NCBI GenBank assembly: GCA_023450835.1
Contig: JAEXGM010000020.1
Location: 1-40,682 of the forward strand
Source: Bacillota bacterium
Lineage (GTDB): Bacteria > Bacillota > Clostridia > Lachnospirales > Lachnospiraceae
Direction of reading: 5' to 3'
DNA length: 40,682 nucleotides
Shown here: positions 14,381 to 22,268 of the stretch, in pieces
Layout of the letters: every line of letters begins with the position of its first letter
How positions within the stretch are numbered: the stretch's first letter is position 1
The notes under the pieces: generated by a model
The model's database searches: none
Told to the model about the DNA's origin: nothing
The model's input: the letters and a program-made list of their open reading frames with translations, nothing else
Translations under genes and position numbers: made by a program

Positions 14381-15847
14381 TTACAAGGATAGCTTTATGC
14401 CATTCTTAGTTGCCGCTTTTGCATTTTCGATTAGTTTATATATTAAATCAATCAGTTCAGATGAGAGGTTTTGGGCCTCATGCAGAATTCGTTTAGCTTT
14501 CTCCGTATCCTTATTCTTAATAGCCTCAATCATGCCATCACCCTTTAAGTGGAATTCCTTGTGGAGATTTCCGATAGTTTCCCAATCTTTCTGAATGGAG
14601 GGATGATTCAGATTCAGCGTTTTATAATAATGTCCGAAGGTGCATTTGCTGGGATTTGTCTGAAGGGGCAGCAGAGTCATAGTTTCCGCCATGGACTGGA
14701 GTTTTCCAATCCAGTCTTTGTGGGATTTTACCGCTTTCTCAAGAATATCACATATCTCATCATTGGAGATGGAATGCCTGCTTCCTTTTAAACCACTGTA
14801 GAGATTGGCAGCCAGGGCAGATAATTTATCGTCAATATTGGAAATGCTTTTAGCATAGGATACACTTTCGGAAGCGTCCTTTTGAATATTCAAAGTCATG
14901 GTATTAAGCTTTCCGGCATCCTCACTGGAGGCTTCCATTGCACGATTGATCTCGGCGGAAGCGACTTTTACGCCCTGCATGGAATCATTGATGGATTCAA
15001 CTGTATTGACAACACCTTCCAGCATATTGATATTATCAGCCATTGTATCCGATACCAGATCTATTTTATCACTCATTTGACCGGTAGAAGTCAAAGCTCT
15101 TGTGAGACTGCTCTTGCCTTCAGTAGCTGCGGAATGAATATTTTCAACAAATACCCTCATGTCATCGAGATTATGCTTCGTATCATCCGCCAACTTTCTT
15201 ACTTCTTCCGCCACCACGGAGAAGCCTTTGCCATGTTCACCGGCTCTGGCTGCTTCAATAGCAGCATTTAAAGCCAGCAGGTTCGTCTGATTGGCTATAG
15301 TCTGCACACTGTCTACAATTTTCCCGATTTCATTGGTAAGCTGCAGCAGCTGGTCGATTTTACCGGCCATATTACGGGTGTCGCTTACTACATTTTCCTT
15401 TAGACTGCTTACCTGGCCCAGTAATTCTTTACTCTGTGTGTTGCGGGAGGCCAAAGCTTTGGAGTCTGCGGATAGCTGCTGCAAGGAGCCGGCGGTGTTA
15501 TCAATGGTATCGGAAACAGAATTCATTGTAGCGGTAGTCTCCTCAACAATTGCAAGATTGGATTCGCTTAAATCCCCCAGTTCGATAGAAAAGTTGTTAA
15601 GCTGATCCGATATGTAGGTCATTCCGACATCAAAAGTGCTGATAGAGGAGGCAAAGTCCATAATTTCTTTTACTGCTTCCGACATCTTTTGCTCATTGTC
15701 AAAAAGTTTATTAAAATGATTAATTGCTTGCTGATGGTAGGGATGAGCACTTTTGGGAGCCTCGGTCTGTGCTCCGTTCATCATATTTTCTACGTATTCA
15801 AGAATTTGGCCCATTTCTGAACATGGTTTCTTTTTTAAATTTGGCAT
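14381..15847 (-). CDS. Soluble methyl-accepting chemotaxis protein with zinc-binding CZB domain
   Basis: This 488-aa chemoreceptor has no membrane segment or signal peptide, so it acts in the cytoplasm on CheA/CheW arrays. Residues ~60-345 form the long helical signalling domain. Its conserved tip is ALNAAIEAARAGEHGKGFSV (192-211) followed by VAEEVRKLAD. The C-terminal ~120 residues are a CZB (chemoreceptor zinc-binding) domain, with H376 in SHKDW, C402 in CTFGHYY, and H429/H433 in HKEFH as the likely 3His-1Cys zinc site. Known CZB receptors respond to zinc and to oxidants such as HOCl. AAAGGAAAG precedes the start, and there is a clear promoter at 15881-15909. Confidence 0.9.
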   Translation of the reverse strand: MPNLKKKPCSEMGQILEYVENMMNGAQTEAPKSAHPYHQQAINHFNKLFDNEQKMSEAVKEIMDFASSISTFDVGMTYISDQLNNFSIELGDLSESNLAIVEETTATMNSVSDTIDNTAGSLQQLSADSKALASRNTQSKELLGQVSSLKENVVSDTRNMAGKIDQLLQLTNEIGKIVDSVQTIANQTNLLALNAAIEAARAGEHGKGFSVVAEEVRKLADDTKHNLDDMRVFVENIHSAATEGKSSLTRALTSTGQMSDKIDLVSDTMADNINMLEGVVNTVESINDSMQGVKVASAEINRAMEASSEDAGKLNTMTLNIQKDASESVSYAKSISNIDDKLSALAANLYSGLKGSRHSISNDEICDILEKAVKSHKDWIGKLQSMAETMTLLPLQTNPSKCTFGHYYKTLNLNHPSIQKDWETIGNLHKEFHLKGDGMIEAIKNKDTEKAKRILHEAQNLSSELIDLIYKLIENAKAATKNGIKLSL

Positions 15848-15880
15848 TCTGTCTTTCCTTTCTTTTGTAGGTCTGTTTTC

Positions 15881-15909
15881 ATTATAAACGGCTGTAACTT
15901 TATGTGCAA
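15881..15909 (-). promoter_or_regulatory. Promoter of the chemoreceptor gene
   Basis: Read on the minus strand: TTGCAC (15909-15904), a 17-bp spacer and TATAAT (15886-15881). It is a strong sigma-A match 34 nt from the start codon. No sigma-D (flagellar) consensus was noticed. Confidence 0.6.
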
Positions 15910-15946
15910 CGGCTATTTTTAGACAGTGAAATTATGAAATAATACA

Positions 15947-15974
15947 TTGAATTAGTTCACTAAAGGATTATAAT
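15947..15974 (+). promoter_or_regulatory. Promoter of the serine hydrolase gene
   Basis: TTGAAT (15947-15952), a 16-bp spacer and TATAAT (15969-15974). Since the -10 box overlaps the first in-frame ATG at 15974, the translation start must lie downstream, at 16028. Confidence 0.6.
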
Positions 15975-16027
15975 TGGTTTTAGAGTTTATTTGCTGCAGA
16001 GGTAATAGCAAAGGAAAGAGGACAAGT

Positions 16028-17209
16028 ATGCTTAATAATGCTGACATTTTGAATATCAAAAAAGCAATTCACACAGCAATTGAAAAGAACGAAATTCCGG
16101 GGGCCAATTTGCTGATTTTTAAAAATGGGAAAGAAGTATTCTATCATGAGGATGGTTTAGCTTCCAGAGAGGAAGAACTTCCGATTAAGAGAGATACCAT
16201 ATTCAGATTGTTCTCCATGTCAAAACCGGTTACGGCAGCTGCTGCCATGATTCTGGCAGAAAGAGGAGAGATAGATCTGTATGAGCCTGTTGGAAAATAT
16301 CTGGAAGGCTTTCGCAATCAATTAGTTGATGAGAATGGAACACTGATACCCGCAAACAGGGATATGAGAATAAAAGATTTATTGAATATGACTTCCGGAC
16401 TTTTATATGGCGGAGAGGATAAAGCCGGTAAGGCTGTATCAGAGGTCTTTCAGGAAGTTGACGAGAAGCTTCTTACGGAGAATGCCTTAAGTACTGTCGA
16501 ATTTGCCAATCGACTTGGAAGATGTCCGTTAGCGTTCCATCCGGGTTCTTCCTGGGCGTATGGCACCAGCGCAGATGTTCTGGCTGCAGTAATTGAAGTA
16601 GTAAGCGGCATAAAGTATAGCGAGTTCCTGAAAAAAGAAATCTTTGAACCGCTGGGTATGATAGATACGGCATTTTATGTTCCGGGGGAAAAGAGAGAGC
16701 GTTTGGCAAATACCTATGGTGCGGACGGGAATGGCGGTTTATCTCTATATGCCGGCAACAACCTTGGAATCATTCAAAGCATGGACCGGGAACCTGCTTA
16801 TGAGGCCGGAGGTGCCGGATTGGTTTCTACTATTGATGACTATGCCAAGTTCTCACTCATGCTTATGAATGGCGGAAGCTATGAGGGGGTTACCATACTG
16901 CATCCCAAAACAGTAGCATATATGACAAGCAAGGTCTTAAACAGAAAACAGCAGAAGGGCATGGAGTCCTGGCTGGAATTGGAGGGTCACAGTTATGGCA
17001 GCCTTATGAGAGTGTTAGTTGATACTACAAAGGCCGGAACCATCGGCAGCCTTCATGAATACGGCTGGGATGGCTGGCTTGGGTGCTACTTTGCAAACTG
17101 CCCTGGGGATAATCTGAATTTTCTCTTTATGACCCAGAAAAAAGATGCGGGGACTATGGAAATAACCAGGAAGTTAAGGAATATTATTATCAGCAGCTGC
17201 GCTGAATAA
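16028..17209 (+). CDS. Serine hydrolase, class C beta-lactamase/PBP-like fold
   Basis: This 393-aa protein belongs to the beta-lactamase/D-alanyl-carboxypeptidase/esterase superfamily (COG1680). The SxxK motif is SMSK (63-66, with S63 nucleophile and K66). A YGTS matches the Tyr motif, and HEYGWDGWLG near the end matches the HxG-type third motif. It has no signal peptide or membrane anchor, which favours a cytoplasmic esterase or peptidase over a wall enzyme or true beta-lactamase. Start: AAAGAGG lies 6 nt before ATG 16028, and the promoter excludes the longer frame from 15974. Confidence 0.82.
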   Translation: MLNNADILNIKKAIHTAIEKNEIPGANLLIFKNGKEVFYHEDGLASREEELPIKRDTIFRLFSMSKPVTAAAAMILAERGEIDLYEPVGKYLEGFRNQLVDENGTLIPANRDMRIKDLLNMTSGLLYGGEDKAGKAVSEVFQEVDEKLLTENALSTVEFANRLGRCPLAFHPGSSWAYGTSADVLAAVIEVVSGIKYSEFLKKEIFEPLGMIDTAFYVPGEKRERLANTYGADGNGGLSLYAGNNLGIIQSMDREPAYEAGGAGLVSTIDDYAKFSLMLMNGGSYEGVTILHPKTVAYMTSKVLNRKQQKGMESWLELEGHSYGSLMRVLVDTTKAGTIGSLHEYGWDGWLGCYFANCPGDNLNFLFMTQKKDAGTMEITRKLRNIIISSCAE

Positions 17210-17220
17210 TCATTTGTATA

Positions 17221-17287
17221 TTGCCGGATTCGTGTAATGTGAGGAAGAATACCAGATTCCTTGCGGTGCAGGGAACCGGCAATTTTT
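17221..17287 (+). terminator. Terminator after the serine hydrolase gene
   Basis: TTGCCGG(A)TTC pairs with GAACCGGCAA across a ~45-nt loop that has small hairpins of its own, followed by TTTTT. Confidence 0.65.
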
Positions 17288-17326
17288 AATATTATTTCTT
17301 TCGGCTTTGTGTTAAAATAGATGGTG

Positions 17327-17479
17327 GTCAGTGTGAAATAAAAGACATTTCACATCCGGCATTGAGTGGCCTCACGGCCAAATGTCTGTCAGTGTGAAAT
17401 AAAAGACATTTCACATCCGGCACCAAGTGGTCTCACGGCCAAATGTCCGTCAGTGTGAAATAAAAGACATTTCACGAAA
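17327..17479 (+). repeat. 61-bp tandem hairpin repeat upstream of topB
   Basis: A unit beginning GTCAGTGTGAAATAAAAGAC repeats with a period of exactly 61 bp (17327, 17388, 17449); the third copy is cut short and fuses to CACGAAAGGGGTTAG. Each unit has the hairpin GTGAAAT/ATTTCAC and a competing one, AGACATTT with AAATGTCT further on, so the units could switch between two folds. GGCC..GGCC pairs between them. The copies differ at only a few bases, so duplication looks recent. Confidence 0.75.
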
Positions 17480-17570
17480 GGGGTTAGGTTGAAAAAACAA
17501 AAAGCAGTTTTTTCAACTACGGATTCAGGAATATCAAATCAAAGATTTGATATTCACGAAAGGGGTTAAA
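17480..17570 (+). promoter_or_regulatory. RBS-bearing hairpin cassette in front of topB
   Basis: This is the best-preserved cassette: GTTGAAAAAAC/GTTTTTTCAAC, the link TACGGATTCAGGA, then ATATCAAATC-aaa-GATTTGATAT, then TCACGAAAGGGGTTA. GAAAGGGG is the ribosome site of topB. It differs from the vanXY copy at only a few positions over about 88 bp. Confidence 0.8.
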
Positions 17571-19772
17571 ATGAAATCATTAGTAATTGCAGAGAAACCC
17601 TCTGTAGGAAGAGATATTGCGAGAGTGTTAAAATGCGGTAAGAATTTAAACGGTGCTCTGGAGGGCGATAAATATATTGTTACCTGGGGATTGGGACATC
17701 TGGTAACACTGGCTGATCCGGAAGAATACGATGACAAATATAAAGAATGGAAGATGGAGCATCTGCCCATGCTGCCCCGGAAATTTGAATTGGTAGTCAT
17801 TAAGCAGACAGGTAAACAATACCATACGGTCAAGACACAGCTGCACCGAAACGATGTGTCGGAAATCATAATTGCCACCGATGCAGGCCGTGAAGGAGAA
17901 TTAGTAGCAAGATGGATTCTGGAGAAGGCTGGTAATAAGAAGCCGGTGAAAAGATTATGGATATCTTCTGTAACGGATAAAGCAATACGGGAGGGATTCT
18001 CCAAGTTAAAAGACGGAAGGGAATATGAGAATCTCTATCAGGCGGCTGTGGCCAGAGCAGAATCCGATTGGATTGTAGGTATGAACGCTACCAGAGCCCT
18101 TACCTGCAAATACAATGCAAGCCTTTCCTGCGGACGTGTTCAGACACCGACCCTGGCTATGATAGCAAAAAGAGAAGAAGATATCAAAAAATTTGTTCCT
18201 GTTCCCTATTTTGGATTAATCGGTAAAGTAAACGGTATGACACTGACCTGGCGGGATGCAAAACATAAGAGTACCACTACCAACGATAAGAAACGGGTAG
18301 AGGAGCTTAAAGAGAAACTTTCCGGAATGGAAGGTACCGTAACAGAAGTAAGTACGGTGTTAAAGAAATCCTATTCCCCGGGATTGTACGATCTGACAGA
18401 GCTCCAAAGAGAAGCAAATGTGCGCTACGATTTTTCAGCAAAAGAGACCTTAAATATCATGCAGCGCCTTTATGAAAATCATAAAGTCTTAACCTATCCC
18501 AGAACGGATTCCAGATATCTTACAACAGATATTGTAGGCACGCTAAAGGAGAGACTGGAAGCAATAAGCACCGGACCTTATAAAAAGTTAGCTGCCGTGC
18601 TTACCAGAAAGCCTATTGCAACCAATGCTTCCTTTGTAGATAATCAGAAAGTAAGCGACCATCATGCCATTATACCCACGGAGCAGTATGTTAACCTTGA
18701 GAATATGAGCTCTGATGAGAGAAAGATTTATGATATGGTCGTCAGACGTTTTCTGGCAGTATTATATCCTCCTTGCGAGTATGAAGAAGCCACTGTAAAA
18801 GTACTGGCTGTAGGAGAGGAATTTACGGCAAAGGGAAAGATTACTAAGTTTGCCGGATACAAAGAGGTGTATGAAAATATTTCAGAGGAGGCTTCTTTCA
18901 GAGAGGAGAACGCCAATACAGAGGAGAATCAGAACCTGCCCAAGGTTTCAAAAAATGATATTTTAAAGCCTATTGTATTTGTAATAACGGAGGGAAAGAC
19001 CAAGCCGCCCGCATACTTTACCGAGGCGACACTTCTTTCAGCCATGGAGAATCCCGTACATTTTCTGGAACAGAAAGATAAAGAACTTGTCAAAACCCTG
19101 GGTGAGACCGGAGGACTTGGAACGGTAGCCACCCGTGCCGATATTATTGAGAAACTTTTTAATTCCTTCCTGATGGAAAAAAGGGGAAAGGATATTTTCA
19201 TTACCTCCAAAGGAAAACAGCTTCTTAATCTGGTGCCGGAAGATCTAAAGAAGCCGGAACTTACTGCCTCCCTGGAAATGAAGCTTGCAAAAATTGCTAA
19301 GGGGAGTTTAAAAAAGCAGGACTTAATGAATGAGATGACCGACTATACGAAAGAAATCGTAGAAGAGATAAAGTCAGGCGAAGGTAACTTTAAACATGAT
19401 AATCTCACCAATAAGAAATGCCCGGTCTGCGGCAAGAACATGCTGGCGGTGAACGGAAAGAACAGCAAAATGCTTGTATGTCAAGACCGTGAGTGCGGGC
19501 ACAGGGAGACCATCAGCAGAACCAGTAATGCCAGATGTCCGGTCTGCCACAAGAAGATGGAGCTGGCAGGAACAGGTGAAAACCAGGTCTTCACCTGTTC
19601 CTGCGGTCATAAGGAAAAGCTTTCAGCCTTTCAGGAGAGACGAAAAAAAGAAGGTGCCGGTGTCAGTAAAAAGGATGTTGCCAAGTATATGAACCAGATG
19701 AAAAAAGAAGAACAGGCACCTGTTAATACTGCTTTTGCAGATGCTTTTGCTAAAATCAAACTGGATAAGTAG
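17571..19772 (+). CDS. topB: DNA topoisomerase III (type IA)
   Basis: This single-strand-passing topoisomerase resolves precatenanes and recombination intermediates. The 733-aa length is usual for Firmicute TopB. The TOPRIM domain contains AEKPSVGRDIARVL (7-20) and DAGREGE (104-110, acidic metal-binding residues). The active-site tyrosine is Y309 in TYPRTDSRYL. The C-terminus has two zinc ribbons, CPVCGKNM...CQDREC and CPVCHKKM...CSC, then a basic tail. ATG 17571 is chosen because GAAAGGGG of the hairpin cassette lies just before it; an in-frame ATG at 17547 falls inside the cassette. The gene is not part of an obvious mobile element, although TopB homologues are frequent there. Confidence 0.93.
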   Translation: MKSLVIAEKPSVGRDIARVLKCGKNLNGALEGDKYIVTWGLGHLVTLADPEEYDDKYKEWKMEHLPMLPRKFELVVIKQTGKQYHTVKTQLHRNDVSEIIIATDAGREGELVARWILEKAGNKKPVKRLWISSVTDKAIREGFSKLKDGREYENLYQAAVARAESDWIVGMNATRALTCKYNASLSCGRVQTPTLAMIAKREEDIKKFVPVPYFGLIGKVNGMTLTWRDAKHKSTTTNDKKRVEELKEKLSGMEGTVTEVSTVLKKSYSPGLYDLTELQREANVRYDFSAKETLNIMQRLYENHKVLTYPRTDSRYLTTDIVGTLKERLEAISTGPYKKLAAVLTRKPIATNASFVDNQKVSDHHAIIPTEQYVNLENMSSDERKIYDMVVRRFLAVLYPPCEYEEATVKVLAVGEEFTAKGKITKFAGYKEVYENISEEASFREENANTEENQNLPKVSKNDILKPIVFVITEGKTKPPAYFTEATLLSAMENPVHFLEQKDKELVKTLGETGGLGTVATRADIIEKLFNSFLMEKRGKDIFITSKGKQLLNLVPEDLKKPELTASLEMKLAKIAKGSLKKQDLMNEMTDYTKEIVEEIKSGEGNFKHDNLTNKKCPVCGKNMLAVNGKNSKMLVCQDRECGHRETISRTSNARCPVCHKKMELAGTGENQVFTCSCGHKEKLSAFQERRKKEGAGVSKKDVAKYMNQMKKEEQAPVNTAFADAFAKIKLDK

Positions 19773-19790
19773 TGGTATGGCTGTTAGAGG

Positions 19791-19814
19791 AAAAAACGAT
19801 TATAATCGTTTTTG
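19791..19814 (+). terminator. Hairpin after topB
   Basis: AAAAAACGATTA/TAATCGTTTTT is a perfect palindrome with T5 at its end, shortly after the topB stop. It may be a weak terminator. Confidence 0.45.
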
Positions 19815-19818
19815 AGAG

Positions 19819-19847
19819 TTGACATTGACACCCATATATTGTATTTT
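19819..19847 (+). promoter_or_regulatory. Promoter of the ribosomal protection gene leader
   Basis: TTGACA (19819-19824), a 17-bp spacer and TATTTT (19842-19847). A second TTGACA directly abuts the first (19825-19830). It drives a leader of about 415 nt before the GTPase gene. Confidence 0.55.
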
Positions 19848-19880
19848 GTAAGAAGAAAGCAAATTGAAGGAGGCTGAAAC

Positions 19881-19952
19881 ATGCGTAAGGTGACAAATAC
19901 AGAGAACAGAATAGGAAAGATGCAATCAGCCGGCCTTGGTACTTCTATATAA
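19881..19952 (+). CDS. 23-aa leader peptide of the ribosomal protection gene
   Basis: This short frame begins MRKVTNTENR and ends SAGLGTSI. AAGGAGG lies 8 nt before its ATG, stronger than the site of the main gene. It sits between a promoter and a perfect terminator (20007-20034), both upstream of a Tet(M)-like gene. tet(M) itself is controlled by transcription attenuation with a translated leader peptide, so a similar scheme is the natural reading. There is no similarity to the tet(M) leader that I can see. Confidence 0.55.
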   Translation: MRKVTNTENRIGKMQSAGLGTSI

Positions 19953-20006
19953 TATAATCCGCTATTCCCGGAATAATCAGGAAGCAGGGATTTTTATGTA
20001 AATTAT

Positions 20007-20034
20007 AACCACAGTCGATGACTGTGGTTTTTTT
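20007..20034 (+). terminator. Attenuator-like terminator in the leader
   Basis: AACCACAGTC-gat-GACTGTGGTT followed by TTTTT: a perfect 10-bp stem with U tract, 55 nt after the leader peptide stop and about 235 nt before the GTPase start. No gene lies between promoter and terminator except the leader peptide, so it must end a short regulatory transcript or be read through conditionally. Confidence 0.75.
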
Positions 20035-20039
20035 GCGCC

Positions 20040-20160
20040 CAAAGCTAAGATTACCTATGTCAGGCGACCCGCCCGTTCTCATAAGGGGAGCTGCTGATTA
20101 CCGAAAGCTGATTTGGATGCCATAAGGGACTGTCCTTATGACACTCAAATCATAGATATT
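20040..20160 (+). other. Distal leader with nested hairpin
   Basis: TGATTTG (20109-20115) pairs with CAAATCA (20146-20152), enclosing CATAAGG (20121-20127) with CCTTATG (20134-20140). There is no U tract, so it is not a second terminator. No reading frame of note. Confidence 0.4.
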
Positions 20161-20177
20161 ATATTTGGAAAGAATGG

Positions 20178-20267
20178 GTGATTAGGTTGAAAAAACAAAG
20201 ATAAGTTTTTTCAACTACGGATTCAGGAATATCAAACCAAAGATTTGATATTCACGAAAGGGGTAAG
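20178..20267 (+). promoter_or_regulatory. RBS-bearing hairpin cassette in front of the ribosomal protection gene
   Basis: Third copy of the cassette: GTTGAAAAAAC/GTTTTTTCAAC, TACGGATTCAGGA, ATATCAAACC-aaa-GATTTGATAT, TTCACGAAAGGGGTAAG. One stem position has changed from A-T to a C opposed to an A (or G-T on the other strand). GAAAGGGG is the RBS of the ATG at 20268. Confidence 0.8.
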
Positions 20268-22148
20268 ATGAATATATTAAATATTGGCATAATGGCACAT
20301 GTAGATGCAGGTAAAACCACAGTAACGGAAGGATTTCTTTATCATAGCGGGATTAAGAATTCCATGGGAAATGTTGATAATGGAACGACTACAACGGATT
20401 CCATGGAACTGGAGAAAAAACGGGGAATGACTATCCGTTCTGCAACAGTATCCTTTATGATTGGTGAAACGAAGATTAACCTGATTGATACACCAGGGCA
20501 TATGGATTTTATTGCGGAAGTTGAGAGAGCTCTGTCAGTGCTTGACGGAGTAATTCTTGTAATATCTGCAAGAGAAGGAGTTCAGCCCCAGACCCGTGCC
20601 ATTTTTCATAAATTAAAGCAAATGAAAATCCCTGTGATTTTATTTGTGAATAAGATAGACCGCATAGGGGTCAATCTGGAGGAAGTATATGAACAAATGC
20701 GCCAGCAGTTGACTGAGAATTTCTTATTGATGCAAAGAATAGAATATCAATATGGTGCGGTGGAGCATAGTTTTGAAATTCTAGAGAGAAATTACGAAGA
20801 GGCAGAATTATCAGAGCAGATTATTATGCATTCTGAGAAGCTGCTTGATAAATATATGAAGGAAGAAATGATTACGGCAGAGGATTATGAGAATGTAATC
20901 CGCTCCCGTAACCGGTATGGAAAACTCTATCCGGTATACCATGGAGCAGCGCTTCAGGATGTGGGAATTACAGCACTGATGGAAGCTATCGGGAAGTGGT
21001 TTATGCCAAGAGTTGACAGTGCTGACGAATTATCAGCTTATGTATATAAGATATTGTTTGATGAGCACAGGCATAAGCTTATCTTTATCCGTATATTTTC
21101 AGGAGAGCTGGCGCTGAGAAATCATATTTTGGTCGAAAGAGATCATCAAGAGATGATAGTCAGGAATCTGTTCGGTTTGGAAAATGGAAAATTGGTTCCT
21201 AGAAATAGTATTCCGGCAGGAGATGTAGCGGTAATTTCGGATGCCAGAGAACTGGTATGCGGGGATTGGATTGGCCATAGAACCAAGCTTGCCTTAAGAC
21301 CGCAGACAGAGCCTTTGTTAAAAGTAGGCATAAGGCCAATACTTGCCGCCGGCAGAAGAGAACTGTTAGAAGCCTTACAGATATTAACGATGGAGGATCC
21401 TTATCTGGATTTGAATATTGATGAGGAGACAGAAGAAATTAAGCTAAAGCTTTTTGGCAATCTGCAAAAGGAAATATTACAGTCTCTGCTCCTGGAAAGA
21501 TTCCATCTGGAAGCAGAATTTGACAGTGCTATAATTGTTAAAAAGGATAAACCGCTAGCTCAGATAACCTGTATTGTCCCCATAAACAGTCCGGGTAATT
21601 TACTGGAAGCCGGTGTAGGTCTTACGCTTGAACCTCTCGAAGAAGGAAGCGGCTTTATATATGAAACACAGGTCTCTTTCGGAGACCTTACCAAATCCTT
21701 TCAAAACGGTGTGAAAGAAGGGGTGGAGAAGGGAATCCGTAAAGGGCTAAGCGGCGAGGTGGTGGATACAAAGGTTACTTTCCTATACTCTGATTATAGC
21801 AGTGTAACCAGTACTCCCGCAGATTTTAGAAAATTGGCGGAAAAAGTTGTATACCAGGCTTTGAAAAGCGTTGGTACCAAGGCCATGGAGCCCGTCATGA
21901 GCTATACACTTACCGCACCCCAGGGGTATGAAAAGAAAATCATGACGGAGCTGGTACGGATGAATGCGTTGATGGAGGAAACGAAGTATACTCAAACAGA
22001 AATGATAGTTATGGGAAAAGTAACGCTGGAAGCCTGCAAAGATTTTTCAGTGGTACTCTTTACTTTAACGGAAGGCAGGGGAATTTTTGAGACTTCTTTC
22101 TGGCAGTACAGGGAGGAAGGAAATCTATATAATGAAAAAAACTTGTAA
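20268..22148 (+). CDS. Tet(M)-like ribosomal protection GTPase (divergent)
   Basis: This EF-G-like translational GTPase is related to the tetracycline ribosomal protection proteins. It has 626 aa against about 640 for Tet(M). GTPase motifs are HVDAGKTT (11-18), MTIRSAT (54-60), DTPGHMDF (74-81) and NKID (128-131). The later domains follow Tet(M) order, including SFGDLTKSFQNGVKEG and STPADFR (515-521). The domain IV loop next to STPADF, which in Tet(M) reads YYSPV and displaces the drug, is YSDYSSVT here (507-514), so the Tet(M) proline is not conserved. It could protect against tetracyclines, against another drug at the decoding centre, or have a housekeeping role. The attenuator-like leader favours antibiotic-induced expression. 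Confidence 0.85.
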   Translation: MNILNIGIMAHVDAGKTTVTEGFLYHSGIKNSMGNVDNGTTTTDSMELEKKRGMTIRSATVSFMIGETKINLIDTPGHMDFIAEVERALSVLDGVILVISAREGVQPQTRAIFHKLKQMKIPVILFVNKIDRIGVNLEEVYEQMRQQLTENFLLMQRIEYQYGAVEHSFEILERNYEEAELSEQIIMHSEKLLDKYMKEEMITAEDYENVIRSRNRYGKLYPVYHGAALQDVGITALMEAIGKWFMPRVDSADELSAYVYKILFDEHRHKLIFIRIFSGELALRNHILVERDHQEMIVRNLFGLENGKLVPRNSIPAGDVAVISDARELVCGDWIGHRTKLALRPQTEPLLKVGIRPILAAGRRELLEALQILTMEDPYLDLNIDEETEEIKLKLFGNLQKEILQSLLLERFHLEAEFDSAIIVKKDKPLAQITCIVPINSPGNLLEAGVGLTLEPLEEGSGFIYETQVSFGDLTKSFQNGVKEGVEKGIRKGLSGEVVDTKVTFLYSDYSSVTSTPADFRKLAEKVVYQALKSVGTKAMEPVMSYTLTAPQGYEKKIMTELVRMNALMEETKYTQTEMIVMGKVTLEACKDFSVVLFTLTEGRGIFETSFWQYREEGNLYNEKNL

Positions 22149-22210
22149 CTTTTATCCTAAATAAATTTAATATCTTCATGTAATCTCCATAAGGGTATGC
22201 TATAAATTAT

Positions 22211-22235
22211 GTAAAGCATGTTTGTTAGTGTGATA
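22211..22235 (+). repeat. Fragment of hairpin linker X
   Basis: GTAAAGCATGTTTGTTAGTGTGATA matches the end of the linker X modules (GGAAAGGCATGGTTGTTAGTGTGAAT). It is an isolated remnant just upstream of a small gene. Confidence 0.5.
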
Positions 22236-22268
22236 CAAACAACAAAATGAATCCTCAGGAGGTTATAA

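Noticed and set aside
16028..17209. True class C beta-lactamase
   Set aside because: No signal peptide and only the general superfamily motifs; an esterase or peptidase role is at least as likely.
17327..17479. CRISPR-like regular repeat
   Set aside because: The 61-bp units are repeated as a whole with near-identical 'spacers', there are only 2.4 copies, and no cas genes are present.
17571..22148. Integrative element carrying topB and a tet-like gene
   Set aside because: Although both gene types occur in conjugative elements, no relaxase, integrase, conjugation gene or attachment repeat was found here.
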